Origin: Microscilla marina ATCC 23134
GTDB lineage: Bacteria; Bacteroidota; Bacteroidia; Cytophagales; Microscillaceae
Reading direction: 5' to 3'
Length of the DNA: 64,000 bases
Assembly: GCF_000169175.1 (NCBI RefSeq)
Contig: NZ_AAWS01000020.1
Span: forward strand, 62,001 to 126,000
In this document: piece after piece, positions 42,298 through 51,278 of the stretch
How the letters are laid out: the number at the start of each line of letters is the position of its first letter
How positions within the stretch are numbered: position 1 is the first letter of the stretch
Translations under genes and position numbers: made by a program
The notes under the pieces: generated by a model
Seen by the model: the letters and a program-made list of their open reading frames with translations, nothing else
Told to the model about the DNA's origin: nothing
Databases searched by the model: none

Positions 42298-42516
42298 TTA
42301 TATTGAAGAACTAGCTCCTGGCTGTCCCGACCCCGTTCTTATGCTTAACTTACGGCTTTGATTGGTGAAAGCAGAGAGGTTGCCATCTGTAGGCACACCA
42401 TCGATGATGTACAATGGCTCAGTTGATCCTCCAATAGATGAAGTATGTTTTCCACCTGTTATTTGTGCCATTTCAGCTTTGTTTAATACCCAGTCTTGTT
42501 TTTTGATTTTACGCAT
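42298..42516 (-). CDS. Double-glycine leader peptide, putative ribosomally made natural product precursor
   Basis: A 72-residue peptide (start MRKIKKQDW; an in-frame ATG at 42549 would add 11 residues). The leader has a positively charged start and WVLNKAEMAQITGGKH, the L-x-K-x-E-M-x-x-I-x-GG pattern of Bacteroidota GG-type precursors, cleaved after GG. The 50-residue remainder starts KHTSSIGGSTEPL and includes PLYIIDGVPTDG and a Ser/Gly-rich tail GSGQPGASSSI. PLYIIDGVP closely resembles the plug-domain motif of SusC-like TonB receptors. No modifying enzyme or peptidase/ABC exporter is in the window, so the product may be secreted unmodified. Confidence 0.65.
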   Translation of the reverse strand: MRKIKKQDWVLNKAEMAQITGGKHTSSIGGSTEPLYIIDGVPTDGNLSAFTNQSRKLSIRTGSGQPGASSSI

Positions 42517-42767
42517 ATTTAATTTAGGAGAAAATATTTGGGTTGACACCCAAATGCCATTTAATGTTTGATATGTTGCAAAGGAACGGAAAAGGTATGA
42601 AAACGGGTTAGAGAGAGCGGGAAAATAGTAGGATAAATTGATAATTGGTTAAGTAATTTGAACAAAATAGCATAAGCTTATTCCAAAAACGCATAATGAT
42701 TGGTAGAGGATGTTATTTTGCAGGGCTACTTTTGTAGTATATTTTATTAACCTAAATACAAAACGAT

Positions 42768-42920
42768 ATGAATTTAGTTGAAAAATTTCAGGCAATTATT
42801 ATTACAAAACAGCAGCAAAAAGCACTAAAAGGTGGATTTACAATTATAGGTGGAGAGCAAGAGGAAGTGCAGAATATTGTGGGTGGTGAACAAGAGGAAG
42901 TTCAAAACTTTGCTGGCTAA
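42768..42920 (+). CDS. 50-residue peptide with GG motifs and internal repeat
   Basis: A short ORF: starts MNLVEKFQAIIITKQQQKAL, then KGGFTIIGGEQEEVQN and a second GGEQEEVQN unit. The QQQKALKGG segment resembles the leader cleavage site of GG-type precursors, which would release a core made of two near-identical GGEQEEVQN units. It has a good AT-rich upstream region and is followed by a strong hairpin. It lies between the PP2C gene and the kinases. Family unknown; coding status rests on composition, repeat structure and the flanking hairpin. Confidence 0.55.
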   Translation: MNLVEKFQAIIITKQQQKALKGGFTIIGGEQEEVQNIVGGEQEEVQNFAG

Positions 42921-42984
42921 TAGCAAAGTGAACGTTTTGCTGGCTGTGCTATTATTATATTGAGCTCTTGCTGAGTTCATGGCA

Positions 42985-43025
42985 ACAACCCTGACATTTT
43001 TCAAACGTCAGGGTTGTGGTGTTTT
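42985..43025 (+). terminator. Strong hairpin terminator after the small peptide gene
   Basis: ACAACCCTGAC pairs perfectly with GTCAGGGTTGT across an 11-base loop, followed by GGTGTTTT. It ends the small peptide transcript 65 bp after its stop. Confidence 0.8.
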
Positions 43026-43135
43026 AGTGGGTAAATATTTATATTTAACATAATATAATGTTATAATAGAGTCAATTCTTTTTTTACGACAGTGTCAGAT
43101 TGTTAAACGAGTGCCATCAAGTATAAGTAGTTGGC

Positions 43136-43240
43136 CTTAACCGATCGAAACTCTAAAATAAGTTGTTCTTTGGGTCTGTGGGTGGTTTGATTTGTGGGGA
43201 CATAAATCAAGTTGAAAAATAGTAGGTAGAGTAAGTAACT
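43136..43240. repeat. Fragment of dispersed repeat family A
   Basis: CCGATCGAAACTC and GAAAAATAGTAGGTAGAGTA are recognisable parts of the family seen at 25687-26022 and 31770-32134. It lies 130 bp upstream of the first kinase gene; the remaining sequence to 43370 should hold that gene's promoter. Confidence 0.55.
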
Positions 43241-43370
43241 GGGCTAAATAATTAACAACAATCCTGTAACATTCCCCTTGTTTTTACTGTTTTAACAAAA
43301 CATTGTAATGGCAATAAAATCAATAACTCAGTGATAGCCAAATACAGCATAAGTAAAGAAACCCAACCTA

Positions 43371-45125
43371 ATGAATCAACAGTTTTTTACAAGCAAACAA
43401 AAACCTGTACTGCTACAGGTTACCCCAAAAGGCATAGGGGGCGAGGGCAACGTATACAGTGTAGTGGTGGATGACAATGAAGTGCCCCTAGTGGCTAAAA
43501 TATACCATACCAAAGAGTTAGAAAGAGAAGCGACCAATCAACAACAAGGCAAACCTACCCGTGAAGCCAAAATTCGCCACCTCATAAGGTTCCAGACGCA
43601 ACTCTCACCCAATTGTTCGGCTATTTTTCCAGAGGAAACATTGTATAATGCGCAAGGCGATTTTGTGGGTTTTTTGATGCGTGAAGCCCCTGGCGATACC
43701 GACTTATCAAGCCTTTGTTCGTTAAAATTATTTGCAGGTTTGCCCAGTCAGTGGCATCAAAAGTATGACCGTTATGAGGGGGCAGGAGTAGCTGATTTTG
43801 CCCAGTTATGCCAGAAAATAGCCCAGGTATTTGCTCAGATTCATCAAACCGAAGAGTTGGTGTTGGTAGATGTAAAACCCGAAAATATCCACGTATCATT
43901 TCAGGGTGAGGTATCATTGATTGATATTGACTCGGTGCAGGTGGTTAACAAAAACGAAGTACTTTTTCCGGCAAACAAACTTACCCCAGAATATTGCCCT
44001 CCTGAATATCAAGACCTTCATTTTAAACAAGATTTTATTCCCCAAACCTGGGATAGGTTTGCGCTGGGAGTTATTTTTTATAAATTATTGTTGGGTTTAC
44101 ACCCCTACACGGGCAGTTGTTACCCACCCTATGATGAACTTACCACCAATGCCCAAAAAATAGCTGAGGGGTTGTTTCCACATGGTGCCCAAAAAGAATA
44201 TTTTTCTATCATACCTCACCCTCATCAAAGTTTTAACAAAATGCCCGAAGAACTGCGAGCACTTTTTTATCGTTGTTTTGAAGAGGGGCACCAAAAACCC
44301 GATGCACGTCCTCAGGCTACAGAGTGGGAGCAAGCCTTTGGGCAGGTAGCCCACCACGAGTATGCAGGTATGGTGCGTGTGGCGCCGCAAGTACTCACCA
44401 AGGTTGAGCCAAACAATGCTACTACCCCAGTGCAGGCAGTCAAAGAATCAAGGGTGGCATTGTGGGGCTTTTTCAGTGCCGCAGTCATGTTGCTCTTTTT
44501 TCTGAGTATCATATTCAAAAACATTGCAGGTGAAGCACCTGTGTATGCTGCCGATTATGAATATTACAAGCAGTACTTTCCGGGCGATTATCAGGTAGCC
44601 CACCCTATAGTTGAAGGGCGTCGTTTGGTGCTCAATTATGGTAAGTACGGTTTTTTGAACAGCAAAAATGAAGTAGTCATTCCTTTGCAATACGACTATG
44701 CCGACGATTTTAAAGAAGGAGTTGCCTGTGTAGCAAAAAATGGGAAGTATGGATTTATAGATGAGCAAGGCAAGGTCGTCATTCCTTTACAATATGATGG
44801 TGCCGCATTTTTTTTCAATGGCAAAGCACAAATAGAAATAATTACCCCTAAGGGTAGAAAGTACCTCCTGATCGATCGTGATGGCAAGCCAGTGACCCAT
44901 AAGTATGACTATATTGGCGACTTTTATTACGGGAGAGCCGTGGTCAGAACGGGAGACCTGATAGGGTTTATTGATGAAAATGGCCACGAAATCATCTCAC
45001 TGAAGTATATTTATGCGCATAACTTTGACGAAACAGGCGTAGCATTAGTAGGTGATAAACTAAAAAAACATTATATTAATAAAGCAGGTGGGCATGTACG
45101 CAATTATATTCCGCCTAAGCACTAA
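43371..45125 (+). CDS. YegI-like protein kinase with transmembrane segment and WG repeats (kinase 1)
   Basis: A 584-residue protein. Residues 1-330 are a protein kinase of the YegI/TerY-P type: glycine loop GIGGEGN at 21-27, Lys43 in VAKIYH, catalytic loop VDVKPEN with Asp167 and Lys169, and LIDIDSVQV (Asp185, Asp187) in place of the usual DFG. A conserved WDRFALGVIFYKLLLGLHPY helix follows. A single transmembrane helix lies at about 363-385 (ALWGFFSAAVMLLFFLSIIF). Beyond it are WG-type repeats, each about 24 residues (KYGFLNSKNEVVIPLQYDYA, KYGFIDEQGKVVIPLQYDGA). The likely topology is a cytosolic kinase with a periplasmic WG sensor. First gene of a tandem array. Confidence 0.88.
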   Translation: MNQQFFTSKQKPVLLQVTPKGIGGEGNVYSVVVDDNEVPLVAKIYHTKELEREATNQQQGKPTREAKIRHLIRFQTQLSPNCSAIFPEETLYNAQGDFVGFLMREAPGDTDLSSLCSLKLFAGLPSQWHQKYDRYEGAGVADFAQLCQKIAQVFAQIHQTEELVLVDVKPENIHVSFQGEVSLIDIDSVQVVNKNEVLFPANKLTPEYCPPEYQDLHFKQDFIPQTWDRFALGVIFYKLLLGLHPYTGSCYPPYDELTTNAQKIAEGLFPHGAQKEYFSIIPHPHQSFNKMPEELRALFYRCFEEGHQKPDARPQATEWEQAFGQVAHHEYAGMVRVAPQVLTKVEPNNATTPVQAVKESRVALWGFFSAAVMLLFFLSIIFKNIAGEAPVYAADYEYYKQYFPGDYQVAHPIVEGRRLVLNYGKYGFLNSKNEVVIPLQYDYADDFKEGVACVAKNGKYGFIDEQGKVVIPLQYDGAAFFFNGKAQIEIITPKGRKYLLIDRDGKPVTHKYDYIGDFYYGRAVVRTGDLIGFIDENGHEIISLKYIYAHNFDETGVALVGDKLKKHYINKAGGHVRNYIPPKH

Positions 45126-45164
45126 AGCAATGGTAATTTAATGCCTGACCAACGTTGTTACACT

Positions 45165-46877
45165 ATGAAAAAGTTGACTGTATATACATCTGATCAAATA
45201 CCTATTTTGCTTGAAAACCCTCCATTGGGGCAAGGAGGGGAGGGAGTGGTATACAAAACCCGCAATGCCCGGCTCAACGGTAACTTTGTGGCCAAAATAT
45301 ACCACCCACAAGAACGTACTGACTTACGTGAGCCTAAAATCAAGTACCTGATTGAGCACGCTCCTCAGCTGGAGGTGACCAATAGCGCCATTTTTCCCGA
45401 ACAGCCTCTGTATAACCAAGCAGGTGAGTTTGTGGGTTTTTTGATGAAACAAACCATCGATCAAGTGGACATCACGTCATTGTGTAGTCTTACACCATCG
45501 GCAAAACTGAATGCCAGTTGGCATAAAAAATACCATCGTTACACTGCCCAGGGGGTAGGAAATCGGCTAAAAGTATGTTATAATATTGCCCAGGCATTTG
45601 CCCAATTGCACCAGTCTGGTAAGTTTGTCTTTGTTGACATTAAACCTGAAAATATAAAGCTTACTTATGATGGCACTGTGTCTTTGATAGACATAGATTC
45701 TATTCAAATAGCTGAAAACAATCAGTTGCTGTTTGCAGCGCAAAAACTGACGCACGAATACAGTCCAGCCGAAATTGCCCAGCTGGACTTTAAGAAAGAA
45801 TATGTGCCCCAGCACTGGGACAGGTTTTCATTGGCAGTGGTATTTTATAAAATCTTGTTTGGACTGCACCCCTATACTGGAAGCTGCCAACCACCTTTTG
45901 ATCAACATGTGACCAACGAACAAAAAATAGCTAAAGGCTTGTTTGTACACGGGAGGCAAAAAAAGCATTTTAAGGTAATACCTACGCCCCATCAAAACTT
46001 CAAGCTTATTTCACGTAAACTACAACAATTGTTTTTACGTGCATTTGAAGAGGGACACCAACAACCCGACAAACGCCCCACGATGCATGAGTGGATGGAA
46101 GTGTTGACTCAAACCAAGGCTTTTGAGTTTAAATCAACCCATACTGTACAAAACTGGGAGCTGCAACCATTGTCAAGTGCTCATTCAAATGTGCAAGCTG
46201 GCGTTTTGTCGTCTCCATCGCCTCAGGTAGTAAATAGTGCTTGGCAAACATTACAGGTAAAGCTTAATAAAAACATACGCTTGGTGGGCATGGTAAGTAT
46301 TTTAGTAGGTGCAGGAATTATATTTGGGATAGCCAATAGTAGTTTGTCGTTTAACTCAAGCGATGCACCCGCGTCAGAACGGATGCTTACTATGGGTACC
46401 TTTCACGATGGTGTTGCTTGGCAAAAATATAGCAAAGACAGTTATATATATGTAGATCGCTGGGATAAATGGGCAATCAACGAAACGTTTGAAGAAGCTT
46501 ATGACTTTGCAGACGGAACGGCAAAAGTAAAGAAACGAGGAAAATATGGCTTTATCAGTTTACAAGGACGGCAGGTAGTACCGTTTGAGTATGACTACAT
46601 AGAGGGAACCACCCTGCCCACTGGCAAACGCCTACTCAAAGTAGGGCAAGGCAATAAGTTTGGTTTGATTAATCGGAATGGCGAACGAGTATTACCTATC
46701 ATTTATGACAATGTATGGTATAATAGCAAAACAGGTGTGATAGAGTTGCAAAAAGGAACTAAATTTGGCTTGTATGATCATGAAGGAGTAGAGCTTGCCC
46801 CATTTAGGTACAAGTCACGCCAGGAAATGAAACAACAGACTAAGCGGTTACTCAAGCTATACCATTCTATCAAATGA
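45165..46877 (+). CDS. YegI-like kinase with transmembrane segment and WG repeats (kinase 2)
   Basis: A 570-residue paralogue of kinase 1, starting 40 bp after it. The ATG at 45165 (MKKLTVYTSDQIPILLE) aligns with its paralogues; one at 45141 is less likely. Kinase features: GQGGEGVVY loop, VAKIYHPQE lysine, FVDIKPENIKL catalytic loop and LIDIDSIQI. The WDRFSLAVVFYKILFGLHPY helix is shared. The transmembrane helix is LVGMVSILVGAGIIFGIA (about residue 390). The C-terminal part holds fewer, more divergent WG units (KYGFISLQGRQVVPFEYDYI, KFGLINRNGERVLPIIYDNV). Same predicted topology as kinase 1. Confidence 0.87.
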   Translation: MKKLTVYTSDQIPILLENPPLGQGGEGVVYKTRNARLNGNFVAKIYHPQERTDLREPKIKYLIEHAPQLEVTNSAIFPEQPLYNQAGEFVGFLMKQTIDQVDITSLCSLTPSAKLNASWHKKYHRYTAQGVGNRLKVCYNIAQAFAQLHQSGKFVFVDIKPENIKLTYDGTVSLIDIDSIQIAENNQLLFAAQKLTHEYSPAEIAQLDFKKEYVPQHWDRFSLAVVFYKILFGLHPYTGSCQPPFDQHVTNEQKIAKGLFVHGRQKKHFKVIPTPHQNFKLISRKLQQLFLRAFEEGHQQPDKRPTMHEWMEVLTQTKAFEFKSTHTVQNWELQPLSSAHSNVQAGVLSSPSPQVVNSAWQTLQVKLNKNIRLVGMVSILVGAGIIFGIANSSLSFNSSDAPASERMLTMGTFHDGVAWQKYSKDSYIYVDRWDKWAINETFEEAYDFADGTAKVKKRGKYGFISLQGRQVVPFEYDYIEGTTLPTGKRLLKVGQGNKFGLINRNGERVLPIIYDNVWYNSKTGVIELQKGTKFGLYDHEGVELAPFRYKSRQEMKQQTKRLLKLYHSIK

Positions 46878-47045
46878 TCAGCAAATCAGTAGCAACTGTT
46901 ACCAATCTGGCAATTGATTGATCATTATTAATTACTAAGTAACTATAACTAATAAATACAACAACATAATTAAAGGTTTAGTTGATTGTTCTTATATTGT
47001 CAGTCAGTAGACAAAATATGAACTGTTTAAAACTCAAAAAAGATC

Positions 47046-48020
47046 ATGACTCAGCAATTTGATGAGAAAAGTAAGGGCGGTTTTGGGCGCAAAATAAAGT
47101 TTACCCGCGATGCAGACGACCAAGAACCACAAAAAGGCAAGTACGAAGACATATTGAAAAGCGTAGTGGTTACGGGGTTTATTTTGGCGGCTTTGATTGC
47201 CTTAATTACTCAGGTAAACATACCTGAAACCAAGCGACCAACGGTTGCCAAGAAAAAGGTGAGCGAAGAAGAAAAAGAACGGATACGCAGGCTAAAGCAA
47301 TATTCTTCGGTAGGGTATTTTCACGAAGGTTATGCACGCGCCGAAAAGAACGGGAAGTATGGCTTTGTAGATGAAAACGGCAAAGAGATAATTCCTCCTA
47401 AGTATGAGTGGGTAGGAAAATTTAAAGAAGGAGTAGTAAGGGTGTTTAACAACAATAAAGCAGGCTATATAGAAAAGGCTGGCAAAGTGGTGATTCCTGA
47501 AAAATATGATGATGCCTGGGAGTTTAGCGAAGGACTGGCAAAAGTAATGCTGGTAAAAAATATCAACGATAAAACAGTAGCAAGGTACGGCTTTGTAAAC
47601 AAAAAAGGACAAGAAGTAGTCCCTGCACAGTATGAAGATACCCAAAGCTTTCATGGAGGACTTGCTGCTGTACGCAAAGGGGGCAAGTGGGGGTATGTAA
47701 ACCAGCGTGGCAAAGTAGTCATTCCATTTAAATATAAACAAGCCAACAGTTTTATTGATGGTTTTGCTATGGTAAGTCTGGGCGATGAAAATCCTCATTT
47801 TATTAGTCGACAAGGTGATAAATATGATGATTTTAGAGCTTATGAAGAGGGAGTGGCCGCTGTCAGAAAAAATGGTAAGTGGGGATTTATTGATGAGCAG
47901 GGCAAACTGATGATTCCTTACCGTTATGATGATGTACGCTCTTTTAAGAAAGGGTGGGCACAAGTACGCACAGGCAAAAAGAAATATTATATAAATAAAG
48001 AAGGAAAGCGACTAAAATAG
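47046..48020 (+). CDS. Single-pass WG-repeat protein without kinase
   Basis: A 324-residue protein with a short charged cytosolic head, a transmembrane helix at about residues 39-59 (VVVTGFILAALIALITQV), a Lys/Glu linker and about eight WG repeats. Clear units are KYGFVDENGKEIIPPKYEWV, KAGYIEKAGKVVIPEKYDDA, RYGFVNKKGQEVVPAQYEDT, KWGYVNQRGKVVIPFKYKQA and KWGFIDEQGKLMIPYRYDDV. WG domains are beta-hairpin repeats common in Bacteroidota and of poorly known function, presumably binding. It lies between kinases 2 and 3 and may act as a partner or decoy for their sensor domains (inference). Confidence 0.87.
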   Translation: MTQQFDEKSKGGFGRKIKFTRDADDQEPQKGKYEDILKSVVVTGFILAALIALITQVNIPETKRPTVAKKKVSEEEKERIRRLKQYSSVGYFHEGYARAEKNGKYGFVDENGKEIIPPKYEWVGKFKEGVVRVFNNNKAGYIEKAGKVVIPEKYDDAWEFSEGLAKVMLVKNINDKTVARYGFVNKKGQEVVPAQYEDTQSFHGGLAAVRKGGKWGYVNQRGKVVIPFKYKQANSFIDGFAMVSLGDENPHFISRQGDKYDDFRAYEEGVAAVRKNGKWGFIDEQGKLMIPYRYDDVRSFKKGWAQVRTGKKKYYINKEGKRLK

Positions 48021-48081
48021 GTATGTAAAGAAGCGGTTGGATGAAGTAAAATGGCGCTGCCTTTCTGTTAAGAGACACAAT

Positions 48082-49803
48082 ATGAAGTTATACACAACAG
48101 AACAATGTATGTTGCTGAATGGGCAACCCTTGGGTAGTGGGGCAGAAGGAAATGTATATGAAGTAGTAGCGCCTACTGCTTTCAAAAACTACGTAGCTAA
48201 GGTGTACCATCGTCATGAACAACACAAACACCGGGCGTCTAAAATCAAGCACTTGATTACTGCCCAAGCAAGTAGCAATATTTCTTCAGCAGTTATTTTA
48301 CCTAAAGAATGTTTATATAACGAGGAGGGAGATTTTGTGGGCTTTTTGATGCCTAGAGTAAATGCCCCTTATCATTTAACCTCCCTTTGTAGTTTAAGCC
48401 TGCCCCACAATGCCCCCGAAGCCTGGTATAATAAATACGCCAGAGTGCCTTATAATTTATATTTTCGTTTATTAATTTGTAAAAACCTGGCCGAGGTAGT
48501 TGCCAGCTTACACCAAACCGGACAATATGTATTTGCTGACCTGAAGCCCGAAAATATCAAGGTAAATCTCCAGGGCGATGTGTTTGTCATAGATGTTGAC
48601 TCTATTCAAGTTACTCAGGATCAAGCTTTGTTGTTTGCCACCGAGAAAATCACCCCCGAATATGCTCCACAAGAGGTCAAACAAATTCACTTTAAACATG
48701 AGATTGTACCAGTACACTGGGACCATTTTTCACTAGGGGTGATTTTTTATAAGGTATTACTGGGTTTACACCCTTACACAGGCACTTGCTTACCTCCTTA
48801 CGAAGATTTGGTGTCGAATGAACAAAAAATTCAAGCCAACTTGTTGCCTTTGGGGGACCAGGCACAACATTTTGACATCATTCCTGAGCCTCACCAGGCT
48901 TTTGGTCAATTGCCATCGTCTGTGCAACAGTTACTGGAAACCAGCTTTAGTGTTACCCCATCACAGCGCCCCGACGCACTATGCTGGCAACAAACCCTTG
49001 AAAAAGAGTTAAAAGTTTTGGGCAAACCCAAAATAAAAAAACAAGTTATAGTAGTGGCTGGCAAGTTGGCAAGCGCCGCGCAAGCCCACCCCGTGGATGT
49101 ACCCTCCAAACCCAGCAAAGCCCACCGTGATGTGGCCAAGCTGATTGCAGTAAACATTACAGCTTTTATGATATTAATGGCGTTGGTACGCTTTGTATCT
49201 GCCAGTAATTTGTTCAAACAAACTACCTTGGTTTCTCCATTGGTGGTCACCCCGTTAAATAGTACAGTAGAAAGCAAAAAAACAACTTATTCAAGCCACA
49301 GAGTACTTCATCGGCAAAGCCAAAAGTATGGGTTGGTAGATAGCAAAGGTAAAGTTTTATTGCCTGATGACTACGATTGGATAGGTAACTTTAGCGAAGG
49401 ATTAGCTTCTATTGTATTAAGAACAAAAACTGGGTATGTCAATGCAGACGGAAAGGTGACGATTCCTTTGGTGTATGACGAAGGTTGGGCGTTTCGTTAT
49501 GGTTTTGCTAGGGTAAGTATACGTCAAAAAATGGCCATGATTAATCAACAGGGCAAGTTGTTGGTGCCCTTGTATTACGATGGTGTATGGAATTTTGACC
49601 TCCCTGCCAAAGGTTTGGCCAGAGTAGAGCGTCAAGGGAAGTATGGATTTATCAACCAACAAGGCAAAGAGGCCATAAAGTTATGGTTTGATTGGGCAGA
49701 TGATTTTGCCGGACGTGCCACTACTAAGGTAAAAATCAAAGGCGAAACTTATATTATCAACAGGCTAGGAAAAGTACTGGGCAGAGCCAAACGCCTTAAA
49801 TAG
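48082..49803 (+). CDS. YegI-like kinase with transmembrane segment and WG repeats (kinase 3)
   Basis: A 573-residue paralogue. The ATG at 48082 (MKLYTTEQCMLLNGQPLG) is preferred over one 45 bp upstream by comparison with its sisters. Kinase motifs: GSGAEGNVY (Ala in place of the second Gly seen in the others), VAKVYHRHE lysine, FADLKPENIKV and VIDVDSIQV. The WDHFSLGVIFYKVLLGLHPY helix is present. Transmembrane helix about residues 355-375 (LIAVNITAFMILMALVRFV). WG units follow: KYGLVDSKGKVLLPDDYDWI, KTGYVNADGKVTIPLVYDEG and KYGFINQQGKEAIKLWFDWA. Confidence 0.87.
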   Translation: MKLYTTEQCMLLNGQPLGSGAEGNVYEVVAPTAFKNYVAKVYHRHEQHKHRASKIKHLITAQASSNISSAVILPKECLYNEEGDFVGFLMPRVNAPYHLTSLCSLSLPHNAPEAWYNKYARVPYNLYFRLLICKNLAEVVASLHQTGQYVFADLKPENIKVNLQGDVFVIDVDSIQVTQDQALLFATEKITPEYAPQEVKQIHFKHEIVPVHWDHFSLGVIFYKVLLGLHPYTGTCLPPYEDLVSNEQKIQANLLPLGDQAQHFDIIPEPHQAFGQLPSSVQQLLETSFSVTPSQRPDALCWQQTLEKELKVLGKPKIKKQVIVVAGKLASAAQAHPVDVPSKPSKAHRDVAKLIAVNITAFMILMALVRFVSASNLFKQTTLVSPLVVTPLNSTVESKKTTYSSHRVLHRQSQKYGLVDSKGKVLLPDDYDWIGNFSEGLASIVLRTKTGYVNADGKVTIPLVYDEGWAFRYGFARVSIRQKMAMINQQGKLLVPLYYDGVWNFDLPAKGLARVERQGKYGFINQQGKEAIKLWFDWADDFAGRATTKVKIKGETYIINRLGKVLGRAKRLK

Positions 49804-49960
49804 TAAAACGGAAAAAATAAAGTAATCCAAATTTGGTGCAATATCTTATTGTCAGGCGATTGAAAAAATCTTTGCGTAGCCAAAGCTACGGAACTATTTT
49901 TTCAAGAAGCCTGGCGGTAAGAGTTTAGTCAAATGGATCAGGTTATTTTTGTAGTTTTAC
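49803..49960. mobile_element. MITE-like element C, copy 1
   Basis: 158 bp with imperfect terminal inverted repeats (left GTAAAACGGAAAAAATAA; right, inverted, GTAAAACTACAAAAATAA) and a central hairpin GCGTAGCCAAAGCTACGG. It begins on the last base of the kinase 3 stop codon. A copy of identical length is at 60700-60857. The element separates kinase 3 from the J-domain genes; 49961-50106 carries no other feature. Confidence 0.85.
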
Positions 49961-50106
49961 ATAGAAAAAAGCTCCACTAGGTCTTTGTTTATTTGTATGC
50001 ATTAGCAAACAATTGAGTTGTTTGGGTAACAAATTAGCAAAGCAGGATGTATGCCGTTGTTCTGTTGTTAAACTACACCAGTATTTACATTGGTTATAAA
50101 GCTGCT

Positions 50107-51246
50107 ATGAAAAACTATTATGAAAAGCTTCAGGTTTCGAAAACAGCTACCACCGAAGAGATAAAAAAAGCATATAGGAAACTATCTAAGAAGTACCATC
50201 CAGATATGCATCAAGGGGGTAATGAATATGCTGAAGAAGTTTTTAAAGAGGTGAGCGAGGCTTATGAGGTGCTTTCTGACCCTACCAAAAAAGCATACTA
50301 CGACTACCAGGTAGAACTGGCAAAACAGTATGTTGCCAACCAAGCTTCTTATACTGCTACAGCCCAATCACCCTATCAAACTACCAAAAGCCGTAAGCAA
50401 TACCGTAGTAACAGGCGTTCCAATGTGAAAATTGTAAAGTCGCAACGAGGTGCTAAGGGTATTTTTCCTGTATTTTTAGGTGGTTTTTTGGCTATCGGTC
50501 TGTTGATAATATTTATTTATCAAGCCGAGCAAAAAAGGTTGGCAGCAAGAGCCAAGTTGCCTGATCTGAAAGATGACCGAATGCTGATATATGACTTTAT
50601 TCAAGACCATGATTATATTGACGGTTTCAGAAACGGATTATCCTGGGTGCTCGATAACAATAAGTTTGGAGTAATAGATACTGCCGGCCAGGTAGTAATC
50701 AAGGCGGTGTATGATTGGCATGGGTATTTCAAGGAGGGGATAGCACCAGTAAAACGCAACAACAAGTATGGGTTTATCAATAGCAAAGGCAAAGAGATTA
50801 CCCCTATTCAATACGATGTTGTCGAAGATTTCTCTGAGGGAAGGGCTTTCGTCATGCAAAATCATCAATATAGTATTATTAACCGAAAGGGGAAAGAAGT
50901 AGTCAAACTTAGCTATGACTATGTAGATGAGTTTAAAAACGGACTGGCAAAGTGTTACCTCAATGGTAAGTGGGGGTTTATAGACCTGCAAGGCAATGAA
51001 GTAGTAAGCCTGAAATATCACAAAGTATACTTGTTTAATGAAGGACTTGCTGCAGTACAATGGCACAATGGCTATGACTATAAGTGGGGGTTTATCAATA
51101 AGAAAGGCGAAGTGGTCATTCCATTTATTTACGATGATGTGAACAGTTTTGGGCAAAGTGGGGTAGCTGATGTGACATACAATAACGTGCATCAAACCAT
51201 TAATAAAAAAGGAAAGTGTCTTGCCGGGTGCTTTTCGCAAAAGTAA
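50107..51246 (+). CDS. J-domain protein with transmembrane segment and WG repeats (J-WG 1)
   Basis: A 379-residue protein. The ATG at 50107 starts a canonical DnaJ J-domain ([20 protein letters not shown], then [12 protein letters not shown] with the HPD motif, and [16 protein letters not shown]). It lacks G/F-rich and zinc domains. A transmembrane helix lies at about residues 120-140 ([20 protein letters not shown]). The C-terminal 200 residues are WG repeats: [60 protein letters not shown] and [20 protein letters not shown]. This should tether DnaK to the inner membrane while WG repeats face the periplasm. The architecture parallels the kinase-WG genes, with the J-domain in the kinase position. 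Confidence 0.9.
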   Translation: MKNYYEKLQVSKTATTEEIKKAYRKLSKKYHPDMHQGGNEYAEEVFKEVSEAYEVLSDPTKKAYYDYQVELAKQYVANQASYTATAQSPYQTTKSRKQYRSNRRSNVKIVKSQRGAKGIFPVFLGGFLAIGLLIIFIYQAEQKRLAARAKLPDLKDDRMLIYDFIQDHDYIDGFRNGLSWVLDNNKFGVIDTAGQVVIKAVYDWHGYFKEGIAPVKRNNKYGFINSKGKEITPIQYDVVEDFSEGRAFVMQNHQYSIINRKGKEVVKLSYDYVDEFKNGLAKCYLNGKWGFIDLQGNEVVSLKYHKVYLFNEGLAAVQWHNGYDYKWGFINKKGEVVIPFIYDDVNSFGQSGVADVTYNNVHQTINKKGKCLAGCFSQK

Positions 51247-51278
51247 ACAAGTGGTGCAGGCAGAACTAATGCATACAA

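Noticed and set aside
47292-51240. Long minus-strand frames (200-223 codons) over the WG-repeat genes
   Set aside because: They arise from the periodic antisense of WG repeats and carry no known domain.
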